64,000 bases of DNA from Microbulbifer sp. HZ11. Its GTDB lineage: Bacteria; Pseudomonadota; Gammaproteobacteria; Pseudomonadales; Cellvibrionaceae. Position 1 is the stretch's first letter. Each line of letters starts with the position of its first letter. The stretch lies in the NCBI RefSeq assembly GCF_000708675.1, contig NZ_JELR01000001.1, positions 1 through 64,000 on the forward strand, in the 5' to 3' direction. Of the stretch, positions 19,007 through 27,524 are shown in pieces. The position numbers were made by a program, and so were the translations under genes. Under the pieces are notes generated by a model. That model saw nothing but the letters and a program-made list of their open reading frames with translations, was not told where the DNA came from and did not search any database.

Positions 19007-19020
19007 CCCAATATATTGGG
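19007..19020. promoter_or_regulatory. Perfect 14-bp palindrome CCCAATATATTGGG
   Basis: A self-complementary site about 100 bp from the NrdR-like box, upstream of nrdA. The AT centre and CCC/GGG ends are operator-like. It could be a second, variant NrdR box or a site for another regulator; spacing does not fit the usual pair. Confidence 0.45.
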
Positions 19021-19448
19021 GTCCGATCTCGAATGAGCAACAAGATAATGCGGTTGGGGGGGTAATTCAAGGCGGATAACTACGGAGTTACTTGTGGATA
19101 ATTTGTGGGTAGACGGTGCGAGGTTGAATTCTATTCCCCGGCAGCGCCCGCCATTACTGGCTGGGTATAAAAAGTAAACAGTGGATGGCGTGCTATCCAC
19201 AATTTAAGAATATTTTTTAATAGTAAACCCGTCTCAAATTAAGCCCGGCAATAACAATTCCCAGTTGTGTATTCCCTGATCAAACCGGCACCAGTAGGTC
19301 GATTTGGGCGTCAGGCCATTTTCGATCATGTGGGGAATTATTGCTGTTGGGTTACAGCGCGATTGTGCGCCGTTGCTGTGGCATGTGAGGTTGGACAGCG
19401 TGCAGCCTGTGGACAAGTTGCGTTCTTTTGTCCTTGTCAGAGGAAGTG

Positions 19449-19480
19449 GCGCCAGCCTCTCGGGGCTGAGAGGCTGGCGC
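19449..19480 (-). terminator. 13-bp perfect hairpin downstream of argF
   Basis: GCGCCAGCCTCTC (19449-19461) pairs with 19468-19480 across a 6-nt loop, just after the argF stop on the minus strand. It has no T-run, so it is either a Rho-assisted terminator or a 3' stabilising stem. Confidence 0.6.
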
Positions 19481-19504
19481 TCAACGGTGGAGGGGCTGAG
19501 GGAG

Positions 19505-20419
19505 TCAGTTGCTGTTGTCCAGCAGGAATTCCATCAGCGCCTTCTGCGCGTGCAGGCGGTTTTCCGCCTCGTCCCAGACCACGGAGATTTTCTCATCTTC
19601 CAGCAGTTCGCCGCTGACTTCCTCGCCGCGGTGTGCGGGGAGGCAGTGCATAAAGATGGCGTCCTGGTTGGCATGGCTCATCAGCTCGTGGTCCACCAGA
19701 TAACCGTCGAAGGCTTTGAGGCGGATCTGCTGTTCGGTCTCCTGGCCCATGGAGGCCCACACATCGGTGGCAACCCAATCGGCACCGGTGACCGCCTCTT
19801 TCGGGGTACGCACGACTTTTACCCGGTCTTTGGCACGGGCGAGGATGGTCTCGTCCGGGTCATAGCCCTCCGGGCAGGCGATGCGCAGTTCAAAGTCGTA
19901 CATCAGCGCGGCGTTGATATAGGAGTGGCACATATTGTTGCCATCACCCACCCAGGCCACAGCCTTGCCTTCCGGGCTGCCGCGGTGCTCCACATAGGTC
20001 TGCAGGTCCGCCAGCAACTGGCAGGGGTGGTAGCTGTCGGACAGGGCGTTGATGACCGGCACCTTACTGTATTCTGCGAAGCGCTCCAGCACGTTGTGTC
20101 CGAAGGTGCGGATCATCACCATGTCCACCATGCGTGAGATAACCCGCGCGCTGTCTTCGATGGGCTCGCCGCGGCCCAGCTGGGTATCGCGGGGGGACAG
20201 AAACAGGGCGCTGCCGCCCATCTGTGCCATGCCGGCCTCGAAGGAAACCCGGGTGCGGGTGGACGATTTTTCAAAAATCATTCCCAGCACCTTGTTGCGA
20301 AACGGCTCGCTGGCGATGCCCTGGTTGCGCAGGGCCTTGAGTTCGATGGCGCGCTCAATGACTGCGCGCAGCTCTTCCCGGCTCAGGTCGGGCAGGGTGA
20401 GAAAGTGTCTGACTGCCAT
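19505..20419 (-). CDS. argF: Ornithine carbamoyltransferase
   Basis: Converts ornithine and carbamoyl phosphate to citrulline in arginine synthesis. The carbamoyl phosphate loop [13 protein letters not shown], the [11 protein letters not shown] segment and the catalytic [11 protein letters not shown] motif are all present. At 304 aa it is the anabolic type. It lies 27 bp after argD in the same orientation, so the two are probably one transcript. Confidence 0.97.
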   Translation of the reverse strand: MAVRHFLTLPDLSREELRAVIERAIELKALRNQGIASEPFRNKVLGMIFEKSSTRTRVSFEAGMAQMGGSALFLSPRDTQLGRGEPIEDSARVISRMVDMVMIRTFGHNVLERFAEYSKVPVINALSDSYHPCQLLADLQTYVEHRGSPEGKAVAWVGDGNNMCHSYINAALMYDFELRIACPEGYDPDETILARAKDRVKVVRTPKEAVTGADWVATDVWASMGQETEQQIRLKAFDGYLVDHELMSHANQDAIFMHCLPAHRGEEVSGELLEDEKISVVWDEAENRLHAQKALMEFLLDNSN

Positions 20420-20446
20420 ATTGATATCCTCTTAATTCCGTTGTCG

Positions 20447-21634
20447 TCAGGCGGCCTGTTGCGCGAAGTCCCGTACCAGTGCGGCGACACTGGTGGCGAT
20501 CTGCTGGCATTCCGCATCGTTCAGGGTGAGCGGCGGCAACAGGCGCACCACATTGCCTGCGGTGACGTTGATCAGTAATCCCTGTGTGCGGGCCAGTTCT
20601 ACGAGCTCGGCGCATGGGCGATCCAGTTCGATGCCGATCAGCAGGCCGAGGCCGCGGATGTCCCGGACGTGGGCGCAGCCAGCCAGCTCGGATTTGAGCT
20701 GATCCAGCAGTTGTGTGCCGAGGCTCGCTGCCTTTTCTATCAGCCACTCGCTTTCCAGAGTGTCCAGTACCGCGAGCCCAGCGCGGCACGCCAGGGGGTT
20801 GCCACCAAAGGTGGAACCGTGGGCGCCGGCGGTAAACAGTTCGGCCGCCTTGCCGCGAGCCAGGCAGGCGCCAATGGGGACGCCGTTGCCAAGACCCTTG
20901 GCGGTGGTGACCACGTCCGGCAGCAGGCCGTCGCTGTGCTGGTAGGCAAACAGCTTGCCACTGCGGCCGTTGGCAGTCTGGATTTCATCCAGCATCAGCA
21001 GCCAGTCCCGGTTGTCGCACAGTGCGCGCAGGCGCGGCAGGTAGTCACTATCGGGAATGCGGATGCCGCCTTCACCCTGTACCGGCTCCACCAGAATGGC
21101 CACGATGTCGTCGTGCGCATTGGCCAGTGCTTCAATGGCTGCCACATCGTTATAGGGCACCCGCAAAAAACCTTCCGGTAGTGGGGCAAACCCTTGCTGC
21201 ACCTTGGGGTTGCCGGTGGCGGTCAGGGTGGCCAGGGTGCGCCCGTGAAATGCGCCTTCGGTCACCACGATCTTCGGGCAGGCGAGGCCGCGCTCGTTGC
21301 CGAGTTTGCGCGCCAGCTTGATGGCTGCCTCGTTGGCTTCGGCACCGGAATTGGAGAAGAACACGTTCTCCATTCCAGACAGCGTCACCAGCTTATCGGC
21401 CAGTTGCTCCTGGGGCGGAATGTTGTACAGGTTCGACACATGCAGCAGGGTATTGGCCTGCTCCTGGATCGCCAGGGTAATTGCCGGGTGGCAGTGGCCG
21501 AGGCCGCACACGGCGATCCCGGAGAGGGCGTCGAGATATCGTCGGCCATTATCGTCCCACACGTAGTTACCTTCACCTCTGACCAGGGTCAGGGTTCTGT
21601 TACCGTAGTTCTGCATCAGTGCGGGAGTAGCCAC
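20447..21634 (-). CDS. argD: Acetylornithine aminotransferase (class III, PLP)
   Basis: Catalyses the N-acetylglutamate semialdehyde to N-acetylornithine step and probably also serves in lysine synthesis. Fold-type I features: SGAEANEAAIKLAR for phosphate binding, LMLDEIQTANGRSGKLFAYQH, and the PLP lysine in VVTTAKGLGNGVPIGA. 395 aa is typical. It is first in the pair with argF. Confidence 0.94.
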   Translation of the reverse strand: MATPALMQNYGNRTLTLVRGEGNYVWDDNGRRYLDALSGIAVCGLGHCHPAITLAIQEQANTLLHVSNLYNIPPQEQLADKLVTLSGMENVFFSNSGAEANEAAIKLARKLGNERGLACPKIVVTEGAFHGRTLATLTATGNPKVQQGFAPLPEGFLRVPYNDVAAIEALANAHDDIVAILVEPVQGEGGIRIPDSDYLPRLRALCDNRDWLLMLDEIQTANGRSGKLFAYQHSDGLLPDVVTTAKGLGNGVPIGACLARGKAAELFTAGAHGSTFGGNPLACRAGLAVLDTLESEWLIEKAASLGTQLLDQLKSELAGCAHVRDIRGLGLLIGIELDRPCAELVELARTQGLLINVTAGNVVRLLPPLTLNDAECQQIATSVAALVRDFAQQAA

Positions 21635-21958
21635 CGTATATCTCCTCTGTGGGTGGGTCTCTGTTGTTGGGCATTTCTATGGAAAGAGGGAGGCCCAAAG
21701 CAAAAGGGAAACCGCAGAAAATACGCCTTCGGCGTATCTTGACCGCAATTTCCCCGGGGAACCGGCAATACTAGCACAGCCATGGCCCGGAGCCAGCAGC
21801 CCGTGCCCACTCGTGGGCAATTGCGGGGCTTCCGTGGGAATCGGGTTGGAATCGGGTACAATGCGCGCTTTCTGTTACGGTTAGATGCCCGCGGTGCCGG
21901 GTCACTCTACTATCCACCGAATTACCAACCGACTTTCAAGCCGAGGTTAGCTTCCACT

Positions 21959-22291
21959 ATGGATACTCTGGAAAACATCAAAAAGCAGATCGCCGACAAC
22001 GACATTCTGCTTTATATGAAAGGCAGCCCCAACGCCCCGCAGTGCGGCTTCTCCATGCGTGCCTCCCAGGCTGTGATGGCCTGTGGCAAGCGTTTTGCCT
22101 ATGTGGACGTGCTGTCCAACCCGGATATCCGTCAGGAATTGCCGAAATACGCCAACTGGCCGACCTTCCCGCAGTTGTGGGTCAAGCAGGAACTGGTCGG
22201 TGGCTGCGACATCATTATGGAAATGCATGAGAGCGGCGAGCTGAAGACCCTGATCGAGGAGGCGGCGAAGGACGCGGAGCAGGGCGAGTAA
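21959..22291 (+). CDS. grxD: Monothiol glutaredoxin, Grx4 type
   Basis: A 110-aa single-domain monothiol glutaredoxin with the CGFS active site (PQCGFSMRASQA), the WPTFPQLW cis-Pro loop and the GGCDI glutathione-binding motif. Such proteins carry and transfer [2Fe-2S] clusters with BolA partners. The start at 21959 (MDTLENIKKQ) matches family N-termini; an upstream in-frame extension does not look coding. It is divergent from argD and convergent with bfr. Confidence 0.95.
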   Translation: MDTLENIKKQIADNDILLYMKGSPNAPQCGFSMRASQAVMACGKRFAYVDVLSNPDIRQELPKYANWPTFPQLWVKQELVGGCDIIMEMHESGELKTLIEEAAKDAEQGE

Positions 22292-22319
22292 GTGCTGCTG
22301 AGTTTCTGAGTGAAAACTC

Positions 22320-22361
22320 GGGCACAAAAAAACCGCGAGATTTCGCGGTTTTTTTGTGCCC
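22320..22361. terminator. Bidirectional terminator between grxD and bfr
   Basis: A 42-bp perfect-looking palindrome: GGGCAC, an A-run and ACCGCGA on the left, mirrored as TCGCGGT, a T-run and GTGCCC on the right. The T-run after the GC stem on both strands suits termination of both convergent genes. Confidence 0.92.
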
Positions 22362-22371
22362 GGGCGGAGCG

Positions 22372-22854
22372 TTATTCCTCGGAGGCGGAGACCATCTGCG
22401 TCTGCAGGTAATTCTGCAGGCCGACCTTGTCGATCAGGCTCAGCTGAGTTTCCAGCCAGTCCACATGCTCTTCCTCGGAATCAAGGATACGTTGCAGTAA
22501 CTCGCGGCTGCCGTAATCGCGAACCGATTCACAGTAGGCAATGCCATCGCGCAGATCGGGAATGGCTTTCTGCTCCAGCTTCAGGTCGCACTTCAGCATT
22601 TCTTCGGTGTTTTCACCAATCAGCAGCTTGCCCAGATGCTGCAGGTTTGGAATACCTTCCAGAAACAGAATCCGCTCGATCAGCCAATCGGCATGCTTCA
22701 TTTCGTCGATGGACTCGTGGTATTCCTTGTCGGCCAGTTCTTTCAGCCCCCAGTCCTTGAACATGCGGGAGTGCAGAAAATACTGGTTGATGGCAATCAG
22801 CTCATTTCCCAGTGCCTTGTTCAAATGTTCGATGACTTTGGGATCGCCTTTCAT
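22372..22854 (-). CDS. bfr: Bacterioferritin
   Basis: An iron-storage 24-mer with heme and a diiron centre. The start at 22854 ([16 protein letters not shown]) was chosen because AAGGAG precedes it at good spacing, giving 160 aa. Ferroxidase ligands are in [33 protein letters not shown] and [13 protein letters not shown]. The Met of DEMKHAD corresponds to the heme ligand Met52. A cognate Bfd lies about 1.8 kb away. Confidence 0.95.
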   Translation of the reverse strand: MKGDPKVIEHLNKALGNELIAINQYFLHSRMFKDWGLKELADKEYHESIDEMKHADWLIERILFLEGIPNLQHLGKLLIGENTEEMLKCDLKLEQKAIPDLRDGIAYCESVRDYGSRELLQRILDSEEEHVDWLETQLSLIDKVGLQNYLQTQMVSASEE

Positions 22855-23147
22855 GGTGTTCTCCTTGAGCCGGGTCGCAATGTCCTGTGGCGGCAATTAT
22901 TTATCGAAAACGTGGGCGCTGACTTTCTGAAACGATGGTGAAAGGAGACGGAAATAATCTGTCCTTCACCATCAAGATTGTAGAGTCCGCAGCGCAAGAT
23001 TGTGTGGAGTTTGCGTTGCAGAAATGGACAAGTCAAGCGTGGAATGTCGGCGAACGTGCAGGAAAAAAGCCAGAAAATTAACGGGAAAAAGGCCGAAAAG
23101 TACACTGAGAACGATTGCTGTTTAGATTGTTTGGGTCGCGCGCGGGC

Positions 23148-24464
23148 TTATTTGAGTTCGCTGCGCATTCTTGCCAGCTGTTTTTGAATCGCGGCGACAT
23201 CAAATTTATCGTTGAGGCTGATTTCGCAATCTTCCTGCAGCCGTTGGATCAGATTATTCAGCGCCTGCCGATCTTCCCGGCGCGAACAGATCTCAGCAAG
23301 CTCAATCAATGCGCTGCACAGATGCCGCATGACCACGCCGCTGTCCCGGCCATATTCGCGGATCTCATCCAGGGCCGCTGCCAGCACATCGGCAAAGCTG
23401 AGTTCCGTGGTGATCAGACGCAGCTGTTCACGATCGTCGTAAAAACAGTTGGGTAGCGCGGGGCGCTGCAAAATGATGCCAATACCGTCAACCAGGCGGT
23501 CAATACAGGTGTATGCCGTAAAGGGGTCGTTGATCCCCGGGGATAGGGCGCGTACTGCGATTTGCGCCAGTTGCCGGATGGAGAAAATGACATCCTGCTC
23601 GGCAGTGGGCTGGGCACCGAGGGTCACGGCACCGCGAATGGCTTCGGCGATAGCCTGGCTGTCGATATCCCGCGGCGGGTTGTAGATGGTGGCGACGCAG
23701 CCCCAGTGATAAAGAAACGCGCCCGGGTGAATTTCCAGGCGTACGGTGCACTGGTTTTCACATGCCCACGCGATCAGTCCGCGGGTGTCGATGCGCTGGA
23801 TATAGCCTTCTTTATTTGCGCGTACCCGCAGGCGGTCCTCTCCCAGTTTGAGATCCCGTAAATCTTGTCTGCAGGATCGTGAGTCGCGACAGTCTTCGGC
23901 AGGGTAAATGGATTCGAGGGCGCTGCGGAATTCCCGGTTGATCTGAAAGGTGATGTTGTCGATCTGGATCGATTGCGCGACGTTGTGAATGAAATAAATC
24001 AGATAGGCGATGCAGGCCAGTGCCATCAGCAGGGCAAAACTGACGGCGAGGGTATGGTGGTGTCTCGGACCACTGGCATCAATGCCGCGCATGACCAGCA
24101 ACGCATAGACGAAGGTCGACAGGAAGATGCCCAGGGATACCTGGGTGCCTCGGTCGCGAATGAAATTGCGTACCAGGCGGGGGCCAAACTGGTTGGATGC
24201 AAGGGTCAGGGCCACGGTGGTGATGGAGAAGACGGTACCGGCCACGGTGATCGTGGAGCCGGCAACGGCGGAGAGCAGCGCGCGGGCGCTGTCGGGGTCG
24301 CGCAGCTGCAGCCATCCCAGCCCCGGTAGTTGCTCGACGTTCCAGTGTTGGTCAACCGCGAGAAATCCCTGGGCGAGCAGTATCGCAGCGGCCATCATGA
24401 TGGCCGGAATTACCCAGAAGCTGGCGCGCAGTCGCTCGGCAAGGTGCAGTAATTGTTGTTTCAT
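23148..24464 (-). CDS. DUF2254 integral membrane protein, 438 aa
   Basis: Four predicted membrane helices in the first 160 residues (WVIPAIMMAAAILLAQGF, then segments near 65-85, 105-125 and 135-155) are followed by a large soluble domain. Family-typical stretches are GSTITVAGTVFSITTVALTLASNQFGPR and ALSPGINDPFTAYTCIDRL. The function of DUF2254 proteins is unknown. It lies between bfr and bfd with no obvious connection to iron. Confidence 0.92.
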   Translation of the reverse strand: MKQQLLHLAERLRASFWVIPAIMMAAAILLAQGFLAVDQHWNVEQLPGLGWLQLRDPDSARALLSAVAGSTITVAGTVFSITTVALTLASNQFGPRLVRNFIRDRGTQVSLGIFLSTFVYALLVMRGIDASGPRHHHTLAVSFALLMALACIAYLIYFIHNVAQSIQIDNITFQINREFRSALESIYPAEDCRDSRSCRQDLRDLKLGEDRLRVRANKEGYIQRIDTRGLIAWACENQCTVRLEIHPGAFLYHWGCVATIYNPPRDIDSQAIAEAIRGAVTLGAQPTAEQDVIFSIRQLAQIAVRALSPGINDPFTAYTCIDRLVDGIGIILQRPALPNCFYDDREQLRLITTELSFADVLAAALDEIREYGRDSGVVMRHLCSALIELAEICSRREDRQALNNLIQRLQEDCEISLNDKFDVAAIQKQLARMRSELK

Positions 24465-24604
24465 CGGCCCGCACGGACTCCTGGCACGGTTAAAGCAGTG
24501 TGGCAGTGCTTTTAAGCCTAGGTCAGAGGGCGCAAGTGGGGGGCGTGGAACAGCGGGGAAGGGAATCGGATGCCGGGGCGGACAGCGAGCCCGCCCGGAG
24601 AGTA

Positions 24605-24817
24605 TCAGCCGGCGGAATAAAAGAGGGCACTATTGGTGTTGGTGAGCATACCGGCGGTCATGGTCTCATCGATAATTTCCTGAGTCAGTTCGGCGCAGCG
24701 GCCACACTGAGAAGAAACCCCGAGATGACGGCGCAGTGCCTTTACCGAGGTGGAACCATCGTACACAGCCTCTTTGATCTGGCTGTCGGTGATGCCTTTG
24801 CAGATACATACATACAT
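24605..24817 (-). CDS. bfd: Bacterioferritin-associated ferredoxin
   Basis: A 70-aa [2Fe-2S] ferredoxin that delivers electrons to bacterioferritin to release stored iron. Ligands are Cys4 and Cys6 (YVCICKG) and the CGRC pair (Cys38 and Cys41) in SSQCGRCAEL. It is preceded by a Fur-box-like site, consistent with induction under iron starvation. Confidence 0.95.
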   Translation of the reverse strand: MYVCICKGITDSQIKEAVYDGSTSVKALRRHLGVSSQCGRCAELTQEIIDETMTAGMLTNTNSALFYSAG

Positions 24818-24872
24818 CGCGGTAAACCTGGCGCAAATACAGTCTTCTATTCAACGGAGGTTGGATCTTATT

Positions 24873-24891
24873 GGTAATGAGAATAAGTGTC
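24873..24891. promoter_or_regulatory. fur box: Fur-box-like site upstream of bfd
   Basis: This 19-mer matches the consensus GATAATGATAATCATTATC at 14 of 19 positions and lies about 56 bp before the bfd start. bfd genes are typical Fur targets. Confidence 0.6.
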
Positions 24892-25082
24892 AATAAGATT
24901 TTTCGACCGTTCAGTATGTATTCTAGTTGGTCGTGTTGCAGGCAGTAGTTAGAAATGTGACCAATTAGTCAGGTGGTTTAGGAGTGGCAACCCAGGCGGA
25001 GACGGCTGCTATTGGCGTTATATAAAAATTTAATGGGACTGCCATAGGCCCCTGTGTATCATAGCGGCCCCCTATCGATCTT

Positions 25083-25110
25083 TTGTCTTTTTATAGCTGT
25101 TGGTTATAAA
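25083..25110 (+). promoter_or_regulatory. Possible sigma-70 promoter of the peroxiredoxin gene
   Basis: TTGTCT (25083-25088) and TATAAA (25105-25110) are separated by 16 bp, in the 340-bp region between bfd and the peroxiredoxin gene. Nothing else in that region (24892-25082) stands out. Confidence 0.4.
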
Positions 25111-25156
25111 TTGACCATTTCTACAATCCATTATCTATCTCATTGAGGAGGTTCTC

Positions 25157-25759
25157 ATGGCTGTATTAGTAGGTAAGCCCGCACCGGATTTCACCGCGGC
25201 AGCAGTACTGGGTAACGGCGAAATCGTTGACGAGTTCAACCTGGCAGAAACCATCAAGGGCAAGAAGGCTGTAATCTTCTTCTACCCGCTGGACTTCACC
25301 TTTGTGTGCCCGTCCGAGCTGATCGCCTTCGACCACCGCTTTGAGGAGTTTCAGAAGCGTGGTGTTGAGGTGATCGGTGTTTCCATCGACTCTCAGTTCT
25401 CTCACAACGCCTGGCGTAACACCGCCATCAACGATGGTGGTATCGGTCAAGTGAAATACGCACTGGTTGCCGACGTGAAGCACGAAATCTGTCAGGCCTA
25501 TGACGTTGAATCTGAAGGTGGCGTAGCTTTCCGCGGTTCCTTCCTGATCGACGAAGAAGGTGTTGTACGTCACCAGGTAGTGAACGATCTGCCGCTGGGC
25601 CGTAACGTAGACGAGATGCTGCGTATGGTCGATGCGCTGGCATTCCACCAGGAGCACGGCGAAGTGTGCCCGGCTGGCTGGCAGGAAGGCGACAAAGGCA
25701 TGAATGCTTCTCCAGAAGGCGTTGCTGCGTACCTGAGCGAGAACTCCGGCAAGCTGTAA
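25157..25759 (+). CDS. Typical 2-Cys peroxiredoxin (AhpC/TSA family), 200 aa
   Basis: Reduces peroxides. The peroxidatic Cys is in DFTFVCPSELIAF (about residue 51) and the resolving Cys in GEVCPAGWQEG near residue 172. A near-perfect GAGGAGG ribosome-binding site precedes the ATG, which suggests strong expression. The C-terminus lacks the YF motif linked to overoxidation sensitivity in eukaryotic enzymes. It is followed by its own terminator, so probably monocistronic. It stands next to the iron-release gene bfd. Confidence 0.94.
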   Translation: MAVLVGKPAPDFTAAAVLGNGEIVDEFNLAETIKGKKAVIFFYPLDFTFVCPSELIAFDHRFEEFQKRGVEVIGVSIDSQFSHNAWRNTAINDGGIGQVKYALVADVKHEICQAYDVESEGGVAFRGSFLIDEEGVVRHQVVNDLPLGRNVDEMLRMVDALAFHQEHGEVCPAGWQEGDKGMNASPEGVAAYLSENSGKL

Positions 25760-25801
25760 GCTGTCCGAGGTGGGGGAGGGCCGATGGCCTTCCCGTGCTC
25801 G

Positions 25802-25828
25802 AAAAACCGCCGCAAGGCGGTTTTTTTG
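25802..25828 (+). terminator. Rho-independent terminator of the peroxiredoxin gene
   Basis: A 10-bp stem AAAAACCGCC / GGCGGTTTTT with GCAA loop, continuing into a T-run, 42 bp after the stop codon. Confidence 0.92.
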
Positions 25829-26123
25829 TGCCTGATGAAAGCGCTCCTGCGCTAATAGAGGTGGCCGGAAGGAGTAGAAAGTGCGTTAACATGCGCGCCT
25901 GTTCCAGTTTTATTACAATGCACCCGGTCGGGAATACCGTGACCGGGGGTTTCCGGGTAAAGAATTATTGGCCGGGCTGCTAGTCTTATATTCAGACTTC
26001 CACACATTAGCTGACACAGTCTGACCCGGCGGGTTGCTTTGCCTGTTCTATTGAGAGGGCACAGCGGATCGGCCACAGGGTGGGCCTCGGTGTATCGCAG
26101 TAACGCACACGGTGTAATTCAAG

Positions 26124-27383
26124 GTGTTTCAGGGCATTTTCCACAGAATCTACAGAGGTCTGCGTGGCGCGTGGTTGCCGTTTTTGGTCGCCTTTGCGCT
26201 GACCGGCGCAATGGGGCAAGCGGTTGCCGATACCGGCCGCGGCGACAAATCCGCCAGCGCGCGCACCGGCAACAAGTCCGTTGCGAAAAGTGTGGAAGCT
26301 AGCGCCCAGGAGTTTGATCGATACTTCCGCCAACTGCTAAAGCAGCAGGGGATTCCCGGTGCTGCTTATGTGATCGTAGATCGCGACAAGGTGGTGGCCA
26401 TGGACACCTACGGGGTGCGGATGAAAGGCAAGCACCAGAAGGTGACTACGCACACCGTATTCCGGCTCGCCTCGGTGTCCAAGACATTTGCCTCCAGTAT
26501 GGCGGCGGTGCTGGAGCACGAACACAAGTTCAACTGGGGCGACAAGGTGGTGCGCTACGTGCCCCAGCTCAGTTTCAAAACCCCGGCGCTCTCCATGCAG
26601 CTGCAGGTACAGCACCTGCTTAGTCACTCGTCAGGCCTTACTCCAAACGCCTACGACAACTACCTGGAAGACAATCGGCCCCTGTCCAAGATTCTGCCGA
26701 AGTTCGCCTCCATTGACCCCCACTGTGCCCCCGGTAAGTGTTATGGCTACCAGAACGTTCTGTTCAGCCTGATCGAAGACGTCATCCAGAAGGCCACCGG
26801 CGTGCCCTACGGTCGCCAGTTGAAAGAGCGTTTCTTCACTCCGTTGAAGATGGAAGATGCGTCGCTCGGCTGGGAAAGCTTTATGGCGGCGAGCAACCGC
26901 GCCGCGCCCCATGTGCAGACCGGCAAAGGCTGGCGTCCGGTAAAGGTGGAGAAAGAGTATTACCTGGCGGCACCGGCGGCCGGGGTGAATGCCAGTATCA
27001 GTGATATGGCCCAGTGGCTGAAGGCACAGATGGGCTATTACCCGGATGTTCTGTCACACGAGGTCATCAACGATCTCACCACCGAGCGGGTCGAAACCCG
27101 CCGCCACCTGCGCCACCGGATCTGGCGTGACTATATCGACCACGCCGGTTACGGACTTGGCTGGCGCCTATATACGGTGGGGGATGATCGTATCGTTTTC
27201 CACGGTGGCTGGGTGGCGGGGTTTCGAGCGGCCATTGCCTATTCGGAAAAGCGCAAGGTGGGGATTGTCATTCTCATGAATGCAGAGTCCCGCGTGATCT
27301 CTGACCTGACCGGCAATTTTATCGCGGACATCACCGGCAACGGCAAACTGGTGCAGGCCATTGCGGCGGCATCCAAGAAATAG
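26124..27383 (+). CDS. Serine beta-lactamase-fold hydrolase (class C / esterase type), 419 aa
   Basis: The N-terminal hydrophobic segment (WLPFLVAFALTGAMGQAVA) is a signal peptide or anchor. Penicillin-binding fold motifs are in order: SVSK (Ser117, Lys120), YQN (Tyr209-Asn211) and HGGWVAGF replacing KTG. HGG is common in carboxylesterase-like or D-peptidase members rather than true AmpC. The start codon is GTG with a weak site, so the true start is uncertain; a TTG near residue 18 is possible. It stands alone before htpG. Confidence 0.88.
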   Translation: MFQGIFHRIYRGLRGAWLPFLVAFALTGAMGQAVADTGRGDKSASARTGNKSVAKSVEASAQEFDRYFRQLLKQQGIPGAAYVIVDRDKVVAMDTYGVRMKGKHQKVTTHTVFRLASVSKTFASSMAAVLEHEHKFNWGDKVVRYVPQLSFKTPALSMQLQVQHLLSHSSGLTPNAYDNYLEDNRPLSKILPKFASIDPHCAPGKCYGYQNVLFSLIEDVIQKATGVPYGRQLKERFFTPLKMEDASLGWESFMAASNRAAPHVQTGKGWRPVKVEKEYYLAAPAAGVNASISDMAQWLKAQMGYYPDVLSHEVINDLTTERVETRRHLRHRIWRDYIDHAGYGLGWRLYTVGDDRIVFHGGWVAGFRAAIAYSEKRKVGIVILMNAESRVISDLTGNFIADITGNGKLVQAIAAASKK

Positions 27384-27425
27384 ACGGCCCTGTATATACC
27401 CTCCTCTCTCTGAACCGGTCGCGCG

Positions 27426-27453
27426 CTTGAATTGCGCGTGACCGTCCCAATAT
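27426..27453 (+). promoter_or_regulatory. Sigma-32 (heat-shock) promoter of htpG
   Basis: CTTGAA (27426-27431) and CCCAATAT (27446-27453) are separated by 14 bp, close to the sigma-32 consensus CTTGAAA-N13/14-CCCCATNT. The pair lies about 70 bp before the htpG start. Confidence 0.65.
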
Positions 27454-27524
27454 TGCTTCCCCTGAGTTTGAATTGTCTGCCGATGCGCGGACCGACGTTG
27501 TTTTAGATAGGGGAGATACCATTC

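Larger units (their letters stand above)
18862..19201. promoter_or_regulatory. nrdA upstream region with DnaA-box-like sites
   Basis: A perfect TGTGGATAA lies at 19093-19101, with one-mismatch versions AGTGGATAA at 18862-18870 and CTATCCACA at 19193-19201. E. coli nrdAB is controlled by DnaA, so the sites are plausible here. The whole 18589-19504 stretch (about 915 bp) holds no credible gene; besides these sites it contains the NrdR-like box, a 14-bp palindrome and the argF hairpin. Confidence 0.55.

Noticed and set aside
25105-25110. OxyR site in front of the peroxiredoxin gene
   Set aside because: Only a weak TATA...TATA dyad is present; it does not match the spaced ATAG/CTAT pattern well enough.
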